Assembly: GCA_036365455.1 (NCBI GenBank)
Contig: JAWQUS010000016.1
Location: 18,561,001-18,625,000, forward strand
Length of the DNA stretch: 64,000 nt
Reading direction: 5' to 3'
From: Macrosoma leucophasiata
Taxonomy: Eukaryota > Arthropoda > Insecta > Lepidoptera > Hedylidae
The notes beneath the pieces are model-generated. The model was given only the letters and a program-made list of their open reading frames with translations. It did not search any database and had not been told where the DNA came from. The first letter of the stretch is position 1. Every line of letters starts with the position of its first letter. Both the position numbers and the translations under genes were made by a program. This document shows positions 1 through 9,882 of the stretch, piece after piece.

Positions 1-1177
1 GTTTGTTTTAGAAGTAATGGAAATGTATAGATATAGAGAATTACCATGCCTCTGGCAAATAACTCACAGTTATTATCAAGACAAAAATAAACGTAATAAT
101 GCTACAGAACAGCTGTAACAGTTTTTTCAAAAAGTCTATTCTAACGCAAATAAAGATAGTAGTAAAGTAAGTAGGTTCATTCATTCTAAAATATTTTCTC
201 CAATCACCTGGTTCTAGACTAAGTTAATTAGTAGTAATAGGATATTAAATTTGTATGTGCGAACTTCCGACGCTGCAATAGCCACTCTTTTTTCCATTTT
301 TGTGTCACGCAAAGAAATGATCGTGAGTGTGGTAAGAATTTGGATGTCGTTCACCGATGTGGAGCGCTTCCAAATGGAGTGCCCGGGAATGGCCTCCTTA
401 ATACTAGACAGGACACTCCTCTTGACCGGTTTCGGTTTTTCGCATTCAATTTACCACACTTTCCCGTAGTAACATGACAGCTGACTTGAAAACGTCTTAC
501 TAAATTTCGAACAGGCTGTGTGTTCCCAGTGTCTTCTCTATATTATGAAATTAACCTCTTTAAAGGATTTGGAGCTACTTATTCTTTTTTAGAATGATCT
601 TGTATTTTAGAATGGAAAATTTATAAAACAGCGTCAGCCAAGAAAACAACTAAATTGCGACAATTCAATAAAAAAAAATTTTTTCTTTGTTCGATATAGA
701 AAACAAGTGAACCCCAAATGGTTATAGGAAAAAAACAATTAATTTTAAACTTCAACAACACAACTATTGATGTTTATTTTCCAGTAAGTTTGCTATCTTC
801 AATAATAACCACTTTAACCACATCACCTTATGTAACGAATGCTATGAAATATAGCATGCTGCGATTCCTAACATAGTGTCCAAAATAGTACGTTTATGTA
901 ACGCAACATAGCGTTTAATATATCGTGCAACAAAAAACACCAAATAGCGTACTAATGATAAAGAGCGATTATGAACAACTCTCGATAGTGACACTTATAC
1001 AGAAAGTACATATATCATGACATTTTAGTTATATATATATATATATAGACTAGCGGATGCGGCAGACTTCTGGTGTCCTTGGTGCACTGCACAGAATAGA
1101 TAATAAGATAACTATAATATATAATAATTTATTTATTCCGTGGTGCACCGAACCTAATTCAACATTTTTATTTTCAG
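1..1177. other. No supported gene; AT-rich flank
   Basis: I see no exon I can defend here. Both strands are open for about 70 codons at roughly 245-470: the + frame begins MYVRTSDAAI, and the - frame contains IPGHSIWKRSTSVNDIQI. Neither matches a family I recognise and neither has convincing splice sites. The segment just upstream of 1178 should contain the intron before the first visible polymerase exon. A short TA run lies at about 1031-1047. Confidence 0.5.
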
Positions 1178-1307
1178 TGCCATTTTGGGACGAATATTTA
1201 AGAACAATAGGGTTATATGCTACGACGGAAAGACCATTCTAGTGCATCTACCATCGCTCTTCGAAGTCTCTCTAGATTCTTCAACGCTTAACATTCTCGA
1301 TGTACAG
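1178..1307 (+). CDS. POLN: POLN-like exon A (exonuclease-like domain)
   Basis: Acceptor TTTTCAG at 1171-1177 and donor CAG|GTTTGT. The frame reads ILGRIFKNNRVICYDGK then LPSLFEVSLDSSTLNILDVQ. It enters with one base completing a codon and leaves in phase 0, as the next exon requires. The ICYDGK segment resembles the vestigial 3'-5' exonuclease fold of POLN and POLQ. Confidence 0.7.
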
Positions 1308-4300
1308 GTTTGTAGTTCACTTAAGTGTAAACTTTTAATACGCACGTTATAGTTGTAACGATGAAAAAATGACGAAAGTGAATGAAAATAATTGCAACTA
1401 TGAGATTCAGAACTTAACATCAATTTTTGCATGGTGTTTGTTCTGCGTATATACGTCTCACCTCTCACATTAGTTTATATCTGAATAATCAATTTTTAGT
1501 ATTTAGGAAAGAGCATGAGAGTAAATTAAGTATACGCGGTCAAGATGAGATCATTCCGCAAGATATGCGGATTGGCGGATAAAAATATTTATTTATCAAT
1601 AAAAATATTACAACATAAAATAATATATTAAAAATCAAATTTTCTGCATTTTCGTGCAGCAAATTCCTTTATTTGCTCATCAACTTTTAAATATTTCGTC
1701 AGATCATAATTTATGGATATATGGTTTGATAGTCGCGCAAACGGCCTGATCCATTTGGGTTGCCAAACTTTTTACAAGTAACGTCTTAAAAATATTTGTC
1801 TATTATTTTTAGGGCCCAGTGGATACAAAGCCCCCAGCTGGGGGCCTTTTGTTTCCACTGGGCCCTGGGTTGAAGCCCAAAAAGCCTTTAAGTAGATCCG
1901 CCCCTGCAAAGCTCCGAAATTAGTGACACAAAGGCAAAATCTTTTTGGAGACAGAAGAGTAGTTGCCTATCGACGATCGTCGACGACCCAGTATTTAATG
2001 TTTCCTGATAGGCTCCAATACTAGAGCCTGCGCAGGTACATCGGGCGCCTGTTCTTATTTAACCGTCTCTACAATAGTGAGTGTTCTGCTGAACCATTTG
2101 GTATGTCGTCTTCTTTTCTACATTGTACTTCCCCTCTCACTCTCTGAAAAGACAGGTTTCACCCGCACAGGTTGGACACCTGGCAGTTTTCGATTAGATC
2201 CATTATCATCAATTAACTTTTTAATAATAATAAGTGGTAATGACCAACAACTACTGGAAGTTTATCCTGAAGGATGGCACGGTCGACGTCGACATATGTC
2301 GGGCATTCCACCGACCGGGTGAATCAATCAGGCATATTGTGTCCGGCTGTTCTAGTCTTGCCAACGGCGAATACCTGCACAGACACAACCAAGTGGCCAG
2401 GATTATCCATCAGCAACTTGCCTTGCGATACGGTCTTGTGGCCGTGGAGGTGCCATACTACAGGTATGTGCCCGACCCAGTTCTGGACGACCATGCCACA
2501 ATGTATTGGGACCGGTCTATCATCACTGACAGGACTATTGTAGCCAATAAGCCTGATATAGTGGTGAAAGACCGCTCGGAGCGCCGCGCAGTGATTATCG
2601 ATGTCACCGTCCCTCATGATGGGAATCTCGTGAAGGCCGAGAAAGACAAGGAACTTAAATATCTTGATCTGGCTCACGAGATTGTCGCCATGTGGGACGT
2701 AGATTCGGCCATCATTGTGCCGATAGTCGTTACGGACAACGGACTTATAGCAAAGAGTCTCGACCAACACCTCAAGAGGCTCAAGCTAGGAAGTTGGGTC
2801 AAGGTTCTGATGCAGAAGGTGGTACTCCTCAGCACGGCACGTATAGTGAGGAGGTTCCTGTCGCTGTGACCCTAATCATCGACGGCTTGGACCCTGTTCC
2901 CGCTGCCGGTGGCACACTATTTTTTATTTATATTTGTGCTTTTTTATCTTTTTTTTTTAATTAAGTTACTTATATATGTAAAAAAATTATATGTAGAATG
3001 AATAAATGAGTGAAATAATAATAATAAATGAACTGCTTGTTTTCCACTTCCAATAAGTACTAAAAAAAAACTGTCCAGAATTCGAGATTAGAATAATACA
3101 TTAAGAATAAATGCAAATAAGTAAAATGATGGTAATTTACAGATTGGTGCAAAATTGGTCTATTCTGAAGATTGTCCTGAAGACTTCAAAACACTAAGAG
3201 ATAAACTCCAAGTTACCCACGCGGCAACTGACACGTTTACTCAGTTACAAAAAGCTGCCGCAGATATGCAACCGTTAAGGGAATGTTTTCAAAATCTGAA
3301 GCAGAATCTCGACAAACCAGTGTATAAAGATATAGAAATGAGAGTGCTGCCCATTATTGCAGGTTAGTGCGATTTGCGATGCGCGAGCGTAAGTGGTTCG
3401 CCACCTGTTACATGGGCCAAAAACGTAACCGGCGAGTCGTAGGTGTTTGCATGTATGCTTGAATGCATGCATTTACCTCTGCCTACTCCTTCGGGAATTA
3501 GAGGCGTGAAGTTACCTTACGTTAAGCGTTATATTTGAGAAGATTTCTCAATAATTTAATTTAGAAATTCAATCCGATTTTTACAACGTTTTACTGAAAT
3601 CCGTAACAAATGTTATTTATTATGATGTTCAAAGGTTCTCTAATTGAGGAAACCGGTATATTGCCAAAGGGTTTATAGTCTTCGACCTATAATACTGAAA
3701 CTCTAACACCAGAAAATAGTTAATAATAAATTACAATGGAATCGATAAAAATCAAATCTTTTTTTAGAGATGGAACGAATAGGTATCTACGTAGATGAAA
3801 ATAAATTGAAAAAAATAGAAGATACTTTGTCGCAGGCTGAACAAAATATGCAAACAAAGTGTCACGAAGCGGCCGGAAAGGAATTTAATATCAAATCTAA
3901 TAAAGATGTCAGAGAATTGTTGTATAATGAACTCAAGCTTGACGAAAAGGTGAAAATGAAAAAAACTAAGGGAAAAGGTGCTAAGTCTGTCAACAAAGAC
4001 GAGGTAAATAAAAGATTATAAGAAGATGTTTTAACAAAAATAATACTTGAAGCTAAATGATTGAATTTAGCGCTAGCGTGTTCCTGTTAGGTCGTAATTT
4101 CCAACACAGGGCCTTAACAGCTTAAAGTCGAGGAGGCAGTAATAGATTTACATGACTAAGTTCCTCTCAAGCTGTAATGGGTGAGGCGCATAACACTTAA
4201 CACTTTATTTCTGATTCGTCCAAATTTTTATAAGATCTACAAATTTTTGAAAGATTGTAATTGCTCTAAGCAGATCTGTAGTGATTATATTATATTTATA

Positions 4301-7300
4301 TTTCACTGTCACTTTTTTAATGTAACGAAGGTGGCAAACAGTATGCAGTTCACATGGATGTTAAGTGATGATTGCAGCCAATAGACACTTACACAAAAAC
4401 CAAAGATCAAAATGCAGACGCGTTGCCACTCCTTAGAACCTTAGTTGTTTTGTCTCTATGATAGTTACTTAAGTTATTACAGGCCCATATATCACCATCT
4501 AACCGGTACACGATAGTTCTGAACACTACCATTTGGTGGATAGATTAGGTAATACGGTGGTGCCTTCGCCCTCTCGTTAATAACGCTGATCTAAGCCTGG
4601 GTTGTACCACGACTTTTGTTAAAGTTAAAGTTATTGTAACATTTCACATCCTGCTCTAACTTTAACAGATTTCTTTAAGTTAGAAAAGGATGTGAAATGT
4701 TACAATAACTTAAACAAAAGTCGTGGTGCAACCCAGGCTAAGTCACTAAAATTAAGCGTTGAGTCTTACGACACAGACATCTCAAAACAAACAATGTGGC
4801 CAATTACACATGCAATTTATACACTTAAATGTTGCCAGTTAAAAAAACTACAAGCGGTACATCCTTTGCCGGGCTTAATTCTGCAATACCGATCTCTGGA
4901 CACTGTTGTCAAAACGTGCAAGCAAATAAGAGATCACGTGGTGGACGGTTGTATAAAACCTACTTGGTATGTATTGTTACTGTTATGATAAATTATCCTA
5001 GTCGCTAAATGCCTAAGGTGTAAAAAAAAATACCAAAAAAATCGATTTTTTCTTAAAAAAAAAAACTACAGTTTTTATGGTATTTATAGTAACACTAGCG
5101 GACCGCTTCGCATCGGTGCAATTTAGATATTTACAAAATATTGCGACTATAAATTAAGATATAAACTACCCTATCTCTTAAGTTGGATCAAACTGCACAC
5201 GGTGTGCAAGTTTGATTAAAATCGGATGAATAGTGTAAGAATCCATCGCGGACAAACACCGTGACGCGTAATTTATATGTATAGTTCTTAAGAACATATT
5301 AATAACATATTCAAAAGCAATTATACGGGACCCCGTGTCCGCGAGGCCGACTCGCACTTGACCGTTTTTTAATATTTTTATCGGCACCGCTTGATAATGC
5401 CTTTAAGAATAAATCATGATAATTTATAATTTTTACAGGTGCCAAATTTCACTCGGGGGCGCTCGTATGTCATGTAAAGACCCTAATCTGCAGGGAATAA
5501 CCAGCTCCATTTTGCCGCTCGGCGATAATACTGGTAAAGTATTTAATGATCAGCTATTAACGTCACGACCCGTTAATTCTTCCGTCAAACGAACAATGGC
5601 GGTCAAACTATGATTGCTGGGTCAGCTAGGTACATACTTATGTAGAGATTGATCGACTGATTGACAATGGACAGCCGAATCTACAGATCGTAGAAAGCTG
5701 AAATTTGGCATGAAGGTTCTGTTTGGCATGAAGTGGAGAGTAAGAGCCGAATTTCTTAAATGAAACGTTATGTTATGTAAACTTTATTCACAGAAGACGA
5801 GCCCATAAACCTGCGTAAATTATTCGTACCGCGAACTGGACGTACAATGATCGCGGCGGACTTCAGCGCCGCGGGACCTCGTATAATGGCGGAGTGGTCA
5901 GAACCCGACAGCATTTTGAAACAAGCACTGCAAGCTTCGGATCCATACAGATTTCTGGCTGGCATTTGGTGAGCTGAGGAACTTATACAATACACTACAA
6001 GTATGTGTATATTCACGCCAAGTCACTTTCAGGGCAGGCAGAGAGACATCATCATCATTTTAGCCGATAGACGTCCACTGCCGGATAAAAGTCTTCTCCA
6101 AAGATTGTCATTATTGCCTAAAAATTAATAAATTTACTCATAAGCGACTTCATATTTTTGTAACTCGTTTTATATAAAAGCCTTTAATCTTTGCCTTCAG
6201 CAAGCCTCGGAGACGGTCTTGGTTGTAAGCTGATCTATCTCCATGTCTTGCGTTCCATAAGGTCCATTCTGAGATAAGGAAAAGTATTATTGCCAGGATT
6301 TTCCAATTGGTAATTCTCAATGTCAGATCGAAAAATACATATTAAAAAAGGCTTAAGCGGAAGTGTTTTAAGTAACGAAACGAAATCGTCATCTGAAGCG
6401 TGCATACACACTTTTTGGTCAATGTCAGAAATTTAAACCCGTTTTAAGACAACATTTTCTCTCTGTAGGCTGGAGAAGAATGAAGAAACTGTTACTGATG
6501 AGGACCGGGATATCACGAAGAAGATAATGAACGTAGGCATATGTGGAGGCGCAGGTGTCGGCCCACTGCTTAAATATGGCCATTCAGCAGGAACAGCACA
6601 AAATTTGCTCAGCCAATTCAAAGGTTAAAAATATTTTTAGGAGGCTACTTCATCGTTTCATACTCTCATTCCAAGTGGCTTCTGGAGCTTCAAATAATGA
6701 ATAAGATTAACTTTTTTATTTGAGACTACAGAAGATTTTATGTGTACTAATGGGTTTCATGGTCATATAGTTGGCAAACTTTTAGTTTAGATTTGCGTCC
6801 TATTTTTTATTACATCATTAAGTATTCGTAATGCCGGCACTTCACATCGACAGATGCATCTGCAGACGTCATATAGTTATCGGGAGCCGGTTAGGTGTTA
6901 GTGTACGGCCCAGTAATTTACTCATAATACTTTAAGGCTTCAGGAGTGGCAAAGCGTCTACATTTAAATCTCTGGTTTCATGTAGGCGTTTTAGGCTGGT
7001 TGTATTTTCTCCACTTCATGACATAAAAAAAAGAATGTTAAAAAAAAAAAAACTGGTAACTGACCCACTAATAATACCTACCAGTGTTCGCATTCATAGC
7101 ATGAGAAATTACACACGAAATAGGCTCCAACTTATAAGATAAACTACAAATATCATAATCCAGTGTTACTTTAAAGAATTCGAAATCAATCAGTCTTAAC
7201 AAAACCTGTTTCATATCGAAGCACTAATTCGATATTCACAGAAAAAACAAATTTGTCGACAATACGAGATACTATATGGAACGAGTGCGTCTCTAACAGT

Positions 7301-8017
7301 GGTGTATTATCGACGGTTAGTGGACGCTCGAAAACGTTCGATATCAAAGCAAAAAAGAAACAGGCTGAGAAAAATACAGCGATCACCTTCCATATACAAG
7401 GTACGTTTACTTCAATGAGTGAGTAAAATAATGATCTCTTAAAAAAAATTACACATTGTCAAACGTACCCTATCGCTTTGACAATGTGTAATTTTTTTTT
7501 AAATGACAATCCGAAAGTAGCATGGAAATTAAAAGTAAGTATAACTAAACATAAAAAAAAACCGGACAAGTGCGAGTTCGACTCGCGTGGTGAGGGTTCC
7601 GTACATAATCTAAATTTAATGTGTTTTTTTGAATACTCAAACTTTTTACAGGTTTTCCAGTAATCTGTAGGCAAAGAACTATTTTCCACATTTTTTTCAA
7701 AATTTTAAGTTCAGTAGTTTCGGAGATAGGGTGGGGGAATGGTCAATTTTCGTCGTTTTTCTTAAATAACTTCAAATTTGTTTATGCAAAAATTATAAAA
7801 AAATATATCTGAGATGCTGACAACAAACTCTTTCATTGGATATGTCACACGACACAATTTACGTTAATTTTTTTTTTCTGATTTAGCCCACGAAAGTGGC
7901 CCCCCTGTTTAAAATTTATTATTTTACTTGACGTGTTCATCTTTGGGTCACCAATTTACATATATTCATCAAATTTCAACTCAATCGGTCGAGTAGTTTC
8001 GAAGCAAATTGGCTGTG

Positions 8018-8052
<35 letters not shown>

Positions 8053-9881
8053 CACGAGTGATCCTATAAGGGATTTCCTTTTTTCCTTTTAAGGTACGGA
8101 ACCCTAAAAATGATTAAAATCGGTGCATTATTGTAATAGAGTTACAAAAATAAAAAAGGGTTTTTTTATTTAGTTAAAAAATAATAACAGTATTAGATTC
8201 CTTGTACAAATCCCAACAACTTTTACTATGCAAACTACAATATTTACAAAAACGCAATATTAACGGCAGTGATCTCGTGGGTGTATACAAGCGTGTGACG
8301 TCACAAGCCTGTACAATTTTGTATGAGCCGTTTGAAATCATTTCATAATTTGCAACTTTCGAATGGTGATATCTCAAAAACGATTAGTACTTATGAAACA
8401 AAAACTATGACGATATTAACTAACATTTCTTACTTTTTGAAATCGCAATAAAAATATTTGTCAAATACCCTATTGAGTAACGTATAACATTCTGACGTCA
8501 ATATGTCCGAACAATTTAAATTCATCAAATTTTTAATTAAACCTAATTAAATAAAATTTTATCAAAACACATTTTCTAATAAAACTAACGTGAGACGATC
8601 TAAAATGACAAAATAATTGGATATAATAAAATGCCGAAAGACGTCCAAAGCTCGACAACAACCATACAAGGGGAATAGTGGTAGGATGCGGTAATCATTT
8701 ACCATCCATATAAAGTGCACAATTTTTACCACCAAAAATATCTTTTGTAACAGGTACACTGTTGGACATCAGTAAAAGAGCTATGATCAACGTTGACCGC
8801 AATCTACGAGAAAAGGGGATCGAGGCGGATCTCCTTTTGTTCCTACACGATGAGCTAATCTGGGAAGTTCTGACTGAACATCAGTCTGAAGCAGCTGGTA
8901 AGTGATTTTGTATGTTTATTTATACTTTACTCCACATTAAAAAAGTACAAAATGCAGACGTAATGCCTCTAGGCATTATCTCCCAGTCAAGCATTGGGTA
9001 GGAAAGAAACGCAAAGAAAAGTTGCAGAAATATGAAAAATTATTTACGTTTGGAGTTAATGGGAGCCAAGTACAAATATTACATACATGAAATTGATGAA
9101 TATAGCCATCTACGGACAAGTTTGCAGATGCGTTACTACTGGAGATGCCACGAATATTCAGCAAAATATTCGGTATTCGGCTTATTCGGCCATTTTTATA
9201 ATATTCGGTTTACGGCCTAATACCCACTGTATGCTTGAAATTTAAATAGATGTCAAAATGCCAATGCATTATCACCCCTGAGACCTAAGTTGTTATGTCT
9301 CTGTAAGTAGTGAGCACCACCGCATTACGTAACCTACTTGCCGCTGAACACTACTGCCACAACTCGGACACACGACTAAAATTTCATACAAACGCTTATT
9401 CTGGTTACCTATCACACATACATCAATCAGTACACGAGCACATAGAAATGTAGCACGTAAGCTTATGACCTGAAACAATCGTGAAATAAGTCGTCGCACT
9501 GACTAAGTGACGAAATTAACTAAAAATAGACCGTTCGCTCGCCCGCTCGCAACCGCACTGTTGAAGTTTATTCAACTGCTTCTCGAGGGGGAGGGTAGGG
9601 GGGGCTGATGGGTGATGGGTGAAGCTGAGAAACCGTGCGGGACGTCGAAGTATCCATTCTATACGTAGTATTATTACATATACTCTACTGTTCAGCGGCA
9701 AGTATGTTACGTAATGCAGTACTCTACCAGTATTCTATAAAGTTAATAGATAAAATTTTAACTTTTCATTTTTACAGATATAATAAAAGCCGGGATGGAG
9801 GATGCTGGGCGAATTGATGGGGTGGATTACCAAATGCGTGTAAAAATAACCACTGGACCTAACTGGGGCGAATTGAAATAA
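1178..9881 (+). CDS. POLN: POLN-like family A DNA polymerase, 3' ten exons
   Basis: Ten exons joined by GT-AG introns with consistent phase encode about 564 C-terminal residues: 1178-1307, 3143-3362, 3768-4003, 4737-4966, 5439-5533, 5794-5968, 6469-6623, 7194-7400, 8754-8897 and 9778-9881. In order they give part of the inactive exonuclease-like domain, the thumb (MERIGIYVDENKL), the HPLPGLILQYRS segment, a PNLQGITSS segment, motif A (AADFSAAGPR), the fingers (DRDITKK), and motif C (FLHDELIWEV), ending in NWGELK. POLN and POLQ synthesise DNA during repair. The wording TW..Q..GGARMS...PNLQGI and DRDITKK fits POLN better than POLQ. The motif A aspartate, fingers R/K and motif C HDE are kept, but other usual active-site residues are changed (see findings). 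Activity cannot be inferred. The N-terminus is missing, and this could also be an insect-specific paralogue. Confidence 0.85.
1801..1867. repeat. GC-rich palindrome in POLN-like intron
   Basis: GGGCCCAGTGGATACAAAG and its near-exact inverted copy meet at a central CCCCCAGCTGGGGG. It is a foldback of about 54 bp inside an otherwise AT-rich intron, most likely the remains of a short inverted-repeat element. Confidence 0.7.
2041..2215 (+). pseudogene. LINE ORF2 C-terminal fragment
   Basis: The + strand reads LFNRLYNSECSAE and then, after frame breaks, FHPHRLDTW. The same words (LYRLYNGECSAKC, FHPHRMDTW) occur in the LINE remnant on the minus strand at 57980-58345, so both come from one element family. 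Too decayed to code. Confidence 0.55.
2234..2869 (+). mobile_element. R2/R4-type LINE 3' fragment with restriction-like endonuclease
   Basis: A 211-codon frame starts WKFILKDGTVDVDICRAFHR and contains KPDIVVKDRSERRAVIIDVT. The PD...D...DVT layout is that of the C-terminal restriction-like endonuclease domain of R2/R4/Dong-type non-LTR retrotransposons. The reverse transcriptase part is absent, so this is 5'-truncated. A (AAT)n-rich tail at about 3010-3035 is consistent with a retrotransposed 3' end. It lies in the intron between the first two visible polymerase exons, in sense orientation. Confidence 0.75.
3143..3362 (+). CDS. POLN: POLN-like exon B (pre-thumb)
   Basis: Acceptor AATTTACAG and donor GCAG|GTTAGT. 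Reads IGAKLVYSEDCPEDF through EMRVLPIIA, corresponding to the segment before the first thumb helix. It leaves one base that joins AG of the next exon to make Glu, giving EMERIGIY. Confidence 0.8.
3365..3535. repeat. Dispersed repeat, copy 1
   Basis: Contains CACCTGTTACATGGGCCAAA, ACGTAACCGGCGA and TTACCTCTGCCTACTCCTTC. A second copy is at about 37860-37985 in the same orientation. Family not identified. Confidence 0.6.
3768..4003 (+). CDS. POLN: POLN-like exon C (thumb)
   Basis: Acceptor TTTTTTTAG and donor GAG|GTAAAT. Encodes EMERIGIYVDENKLKKIED and on through NIKSNKDVRELLYNELKL, the helical thumb typical of POLN and POLQ. It ends in a lysine-rich stretch (KMKKTKGKGAK). Phase 0 at the end. 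Confidence 0.88.
4310..4590 (+). repeat. Family A dispersed repeat (about 280 bp), diverged copy
   Basis: Starts TTTTTTAATGTAACGAAGG and carries the family words GTTAAGTGATGA, CAAAATGCAGA, ACACTACCATTT and TTAGGTAATACGGTGGTGCC. It directly abuts the MITE at 4591. In the opposite orientation the family ends in an A-rich tract after a TTACAT motif, as a retroposon would. Confidence 0.75.
4591..4741. mobile_element. Foldback MITE, family M1, copy 1
   Basis: Long inverted repeat with ends CTAAGCCTGGGTTGTACCAC and GTGGTGCAACCCAGGCTAA; the arms share AACATTTCACATCCT. A second copy is at 20644-20800. No target-site duplication is recognisable here. The right end overlaps the splice acceptor of the next polymerase exon. 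Confidence 0.88.
4737..4966 (+). CDS. POLN: POLN-like exon D (palm start)
   Basis: Encodes LKLSVESYDTDISKQT and LKKLQAVHPLPGLILQYRSL, ending IKPT plus TG of Trp. The best acceptor in phase 0 is CAACCCAG|GCTAAG at 4735-4736, which lies within the terminal repeat of the M1 MITE. GCTAAG|TCACTA six bases on also keeps frame. Donor TG|GTATGT. Confidence 0.82.
5093..5400. repeat. Repeat with CTAGCGGACCGCTTCG start
   Basis: Begins with an ACTAGCGGACCGCTTCGC motif and contains TTGGATCAAACTGCACAC. Related copies occur at about 25525-25690, 34885-35092, 36895-37085 and 37318-37505. The GC-rich hairpin next to CTAGT suggests a Helitron-type end; I did not find the matching 5' terminus. Confidence 0.5.
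5439..5533 (+). CDS. POLN: POLN-like exon E
   Basis: Acceptor TTTTTACAG and donor CTG|GTAAAG. Reads W-CQISLGGARMSCKDPNLQG followed by ITSSILPLGDNTG. Aligns with the POLN template-binding segment around GR.S...PN.QGIS; the usual TGR is GGAR here. Confidence 0.85.
5794..5968 (+). CDS. POLN: POLN-like exon F (motif A)
   Basis: Acceptor TTATTCACAG and donor TTTG|GTGAGC. Reads INLRKLFVPRTGRTMIAADF then SAAGPRIMAEWSEPDS. The catalytic Asp of motif A is kept. The normal Gln-Ile-Glu-Leu stretch after DFS is replaced by Ala-Ala-Gly-Pro, so the conserved steric-gate Glu is lost. Confidence 0.88.
6050..6125 (-). mobile_element. RTE-type LINE 3' terminal fragment
   Basis: CATCATCATCATTTTAGCCG and AGACGTCCACTGCCGGATAA match the 3' end of the RTE-like element at 41690-43180, including its ATG-repeat tail. 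Only about 75 bp remain. Confidence 0.65.
6469..6623 (+). CDS. POLN: POLN-like exon G (fingers/O-helix)
   Basis: Acceptor CTCTCTGTAG and donor AAAG|GTTAAA. Reads LEKNEETVTDEDRDITKKIM followed by NVGICGGAGVGPLLKY. The Arg and Lys of the O-helix are present (DRDITKK). The two aromatic positions normally seen (Y..(V/I)(V/I)YG) are Asn and Cys. Confidence 0.85.
7194..7400 (+). CDS. POLN: POLN-like exon H (palm)
   Basis: Acceptor ATCAATCAG and donor CAAG|GTACGT. Ends SKTFDIKAKKKQAEKNTAIT followed by FHIQG, aligning with the conserved GRRR..P......AERQA.N...QGSAAD block. GRRR is reduced to GRSK and the invariant-looking QGSAAD becomes QGTLLD across the next junction. Confidence 0.75.
7441..7500. 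repeat. Perfect inverted repeat
   Basis: AAATTACACATTGTCAAA and its exact complement TTTGACAATGTGTAATTT (A/T runs extend both arms to about 23 bp) flank a 13-base loop. It sits in the intron just after exon H and may be a short foldback element. Confidence 0.85.
7556..8109. repeat. Lepidopteran interspersed repeat with GACA microsatellite
   Basis: Begins ACCGGACAAGTGCGAGTTCG and ends GGTACGGAACCCTAAAA, with (ACAG)n at about 8026-8051. These end sequences recur at about 60945-61000 and around 16615-16645. This layout is very common in moth introns. Confidence 0.65.
8754..8897 (+). CDS. POLN: POLN-like exon I (motif C)
   Basis: Acceptor TTTTGTAACAG and donor GCTG|GTAAGT. Reads TLLDISKRAMINVDRNLREK and EADLLLFLHDELIWEVLTEH. 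The motif C HDE triad, whose Asp binds metal, is intact. Confidence 0.93.
8940..9360. repeat. Fragments of family A-like repeats
   Basis: Words such as AAATGCAGACG, ACCACCGCATTACGTAACC and TTGCCGCTGAACACTAC match pieces of the dispersed family A repeat in broken order. No gene signal lies in the 880-bp intron around it. Confidence 0.5.
9778..9881 (+). CDS. POLN: POLN-like last exon
   Basis: Acceptor CATTTTTACAG. Reads DIIKAGMEDAGRIDGVDYQM, then RVKITTGPNWGELK and stop TAA at 9879-9881. The W-G-(E/H)-L ending is typical of the C-terminus of this polymerase group. Confidence 0.92.
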
Positions 9882-9882
9882 A
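9877..9882 (+). terminator. Poly(A) signal overlapping the stop codon
   Basis: AATAAA spans the TAA stop (TTGAAATAAAAAC). If used, the 3' UTR would be only a few tens of bases. No better signal is needed before the following GC-rich repeat. Confidence 0.5.

Noticed and set aside
245..470. A coding exon on either strand near the left edge
   Set aside because: Both strands are open, but I see no family resemblance and no convincing splice sites; kept only as a remark.
2324..2770. A 148-codon minus-strand frame
   Set aside because: Antisense shadow of the R2-type endonuclease fragment on the plus strand.
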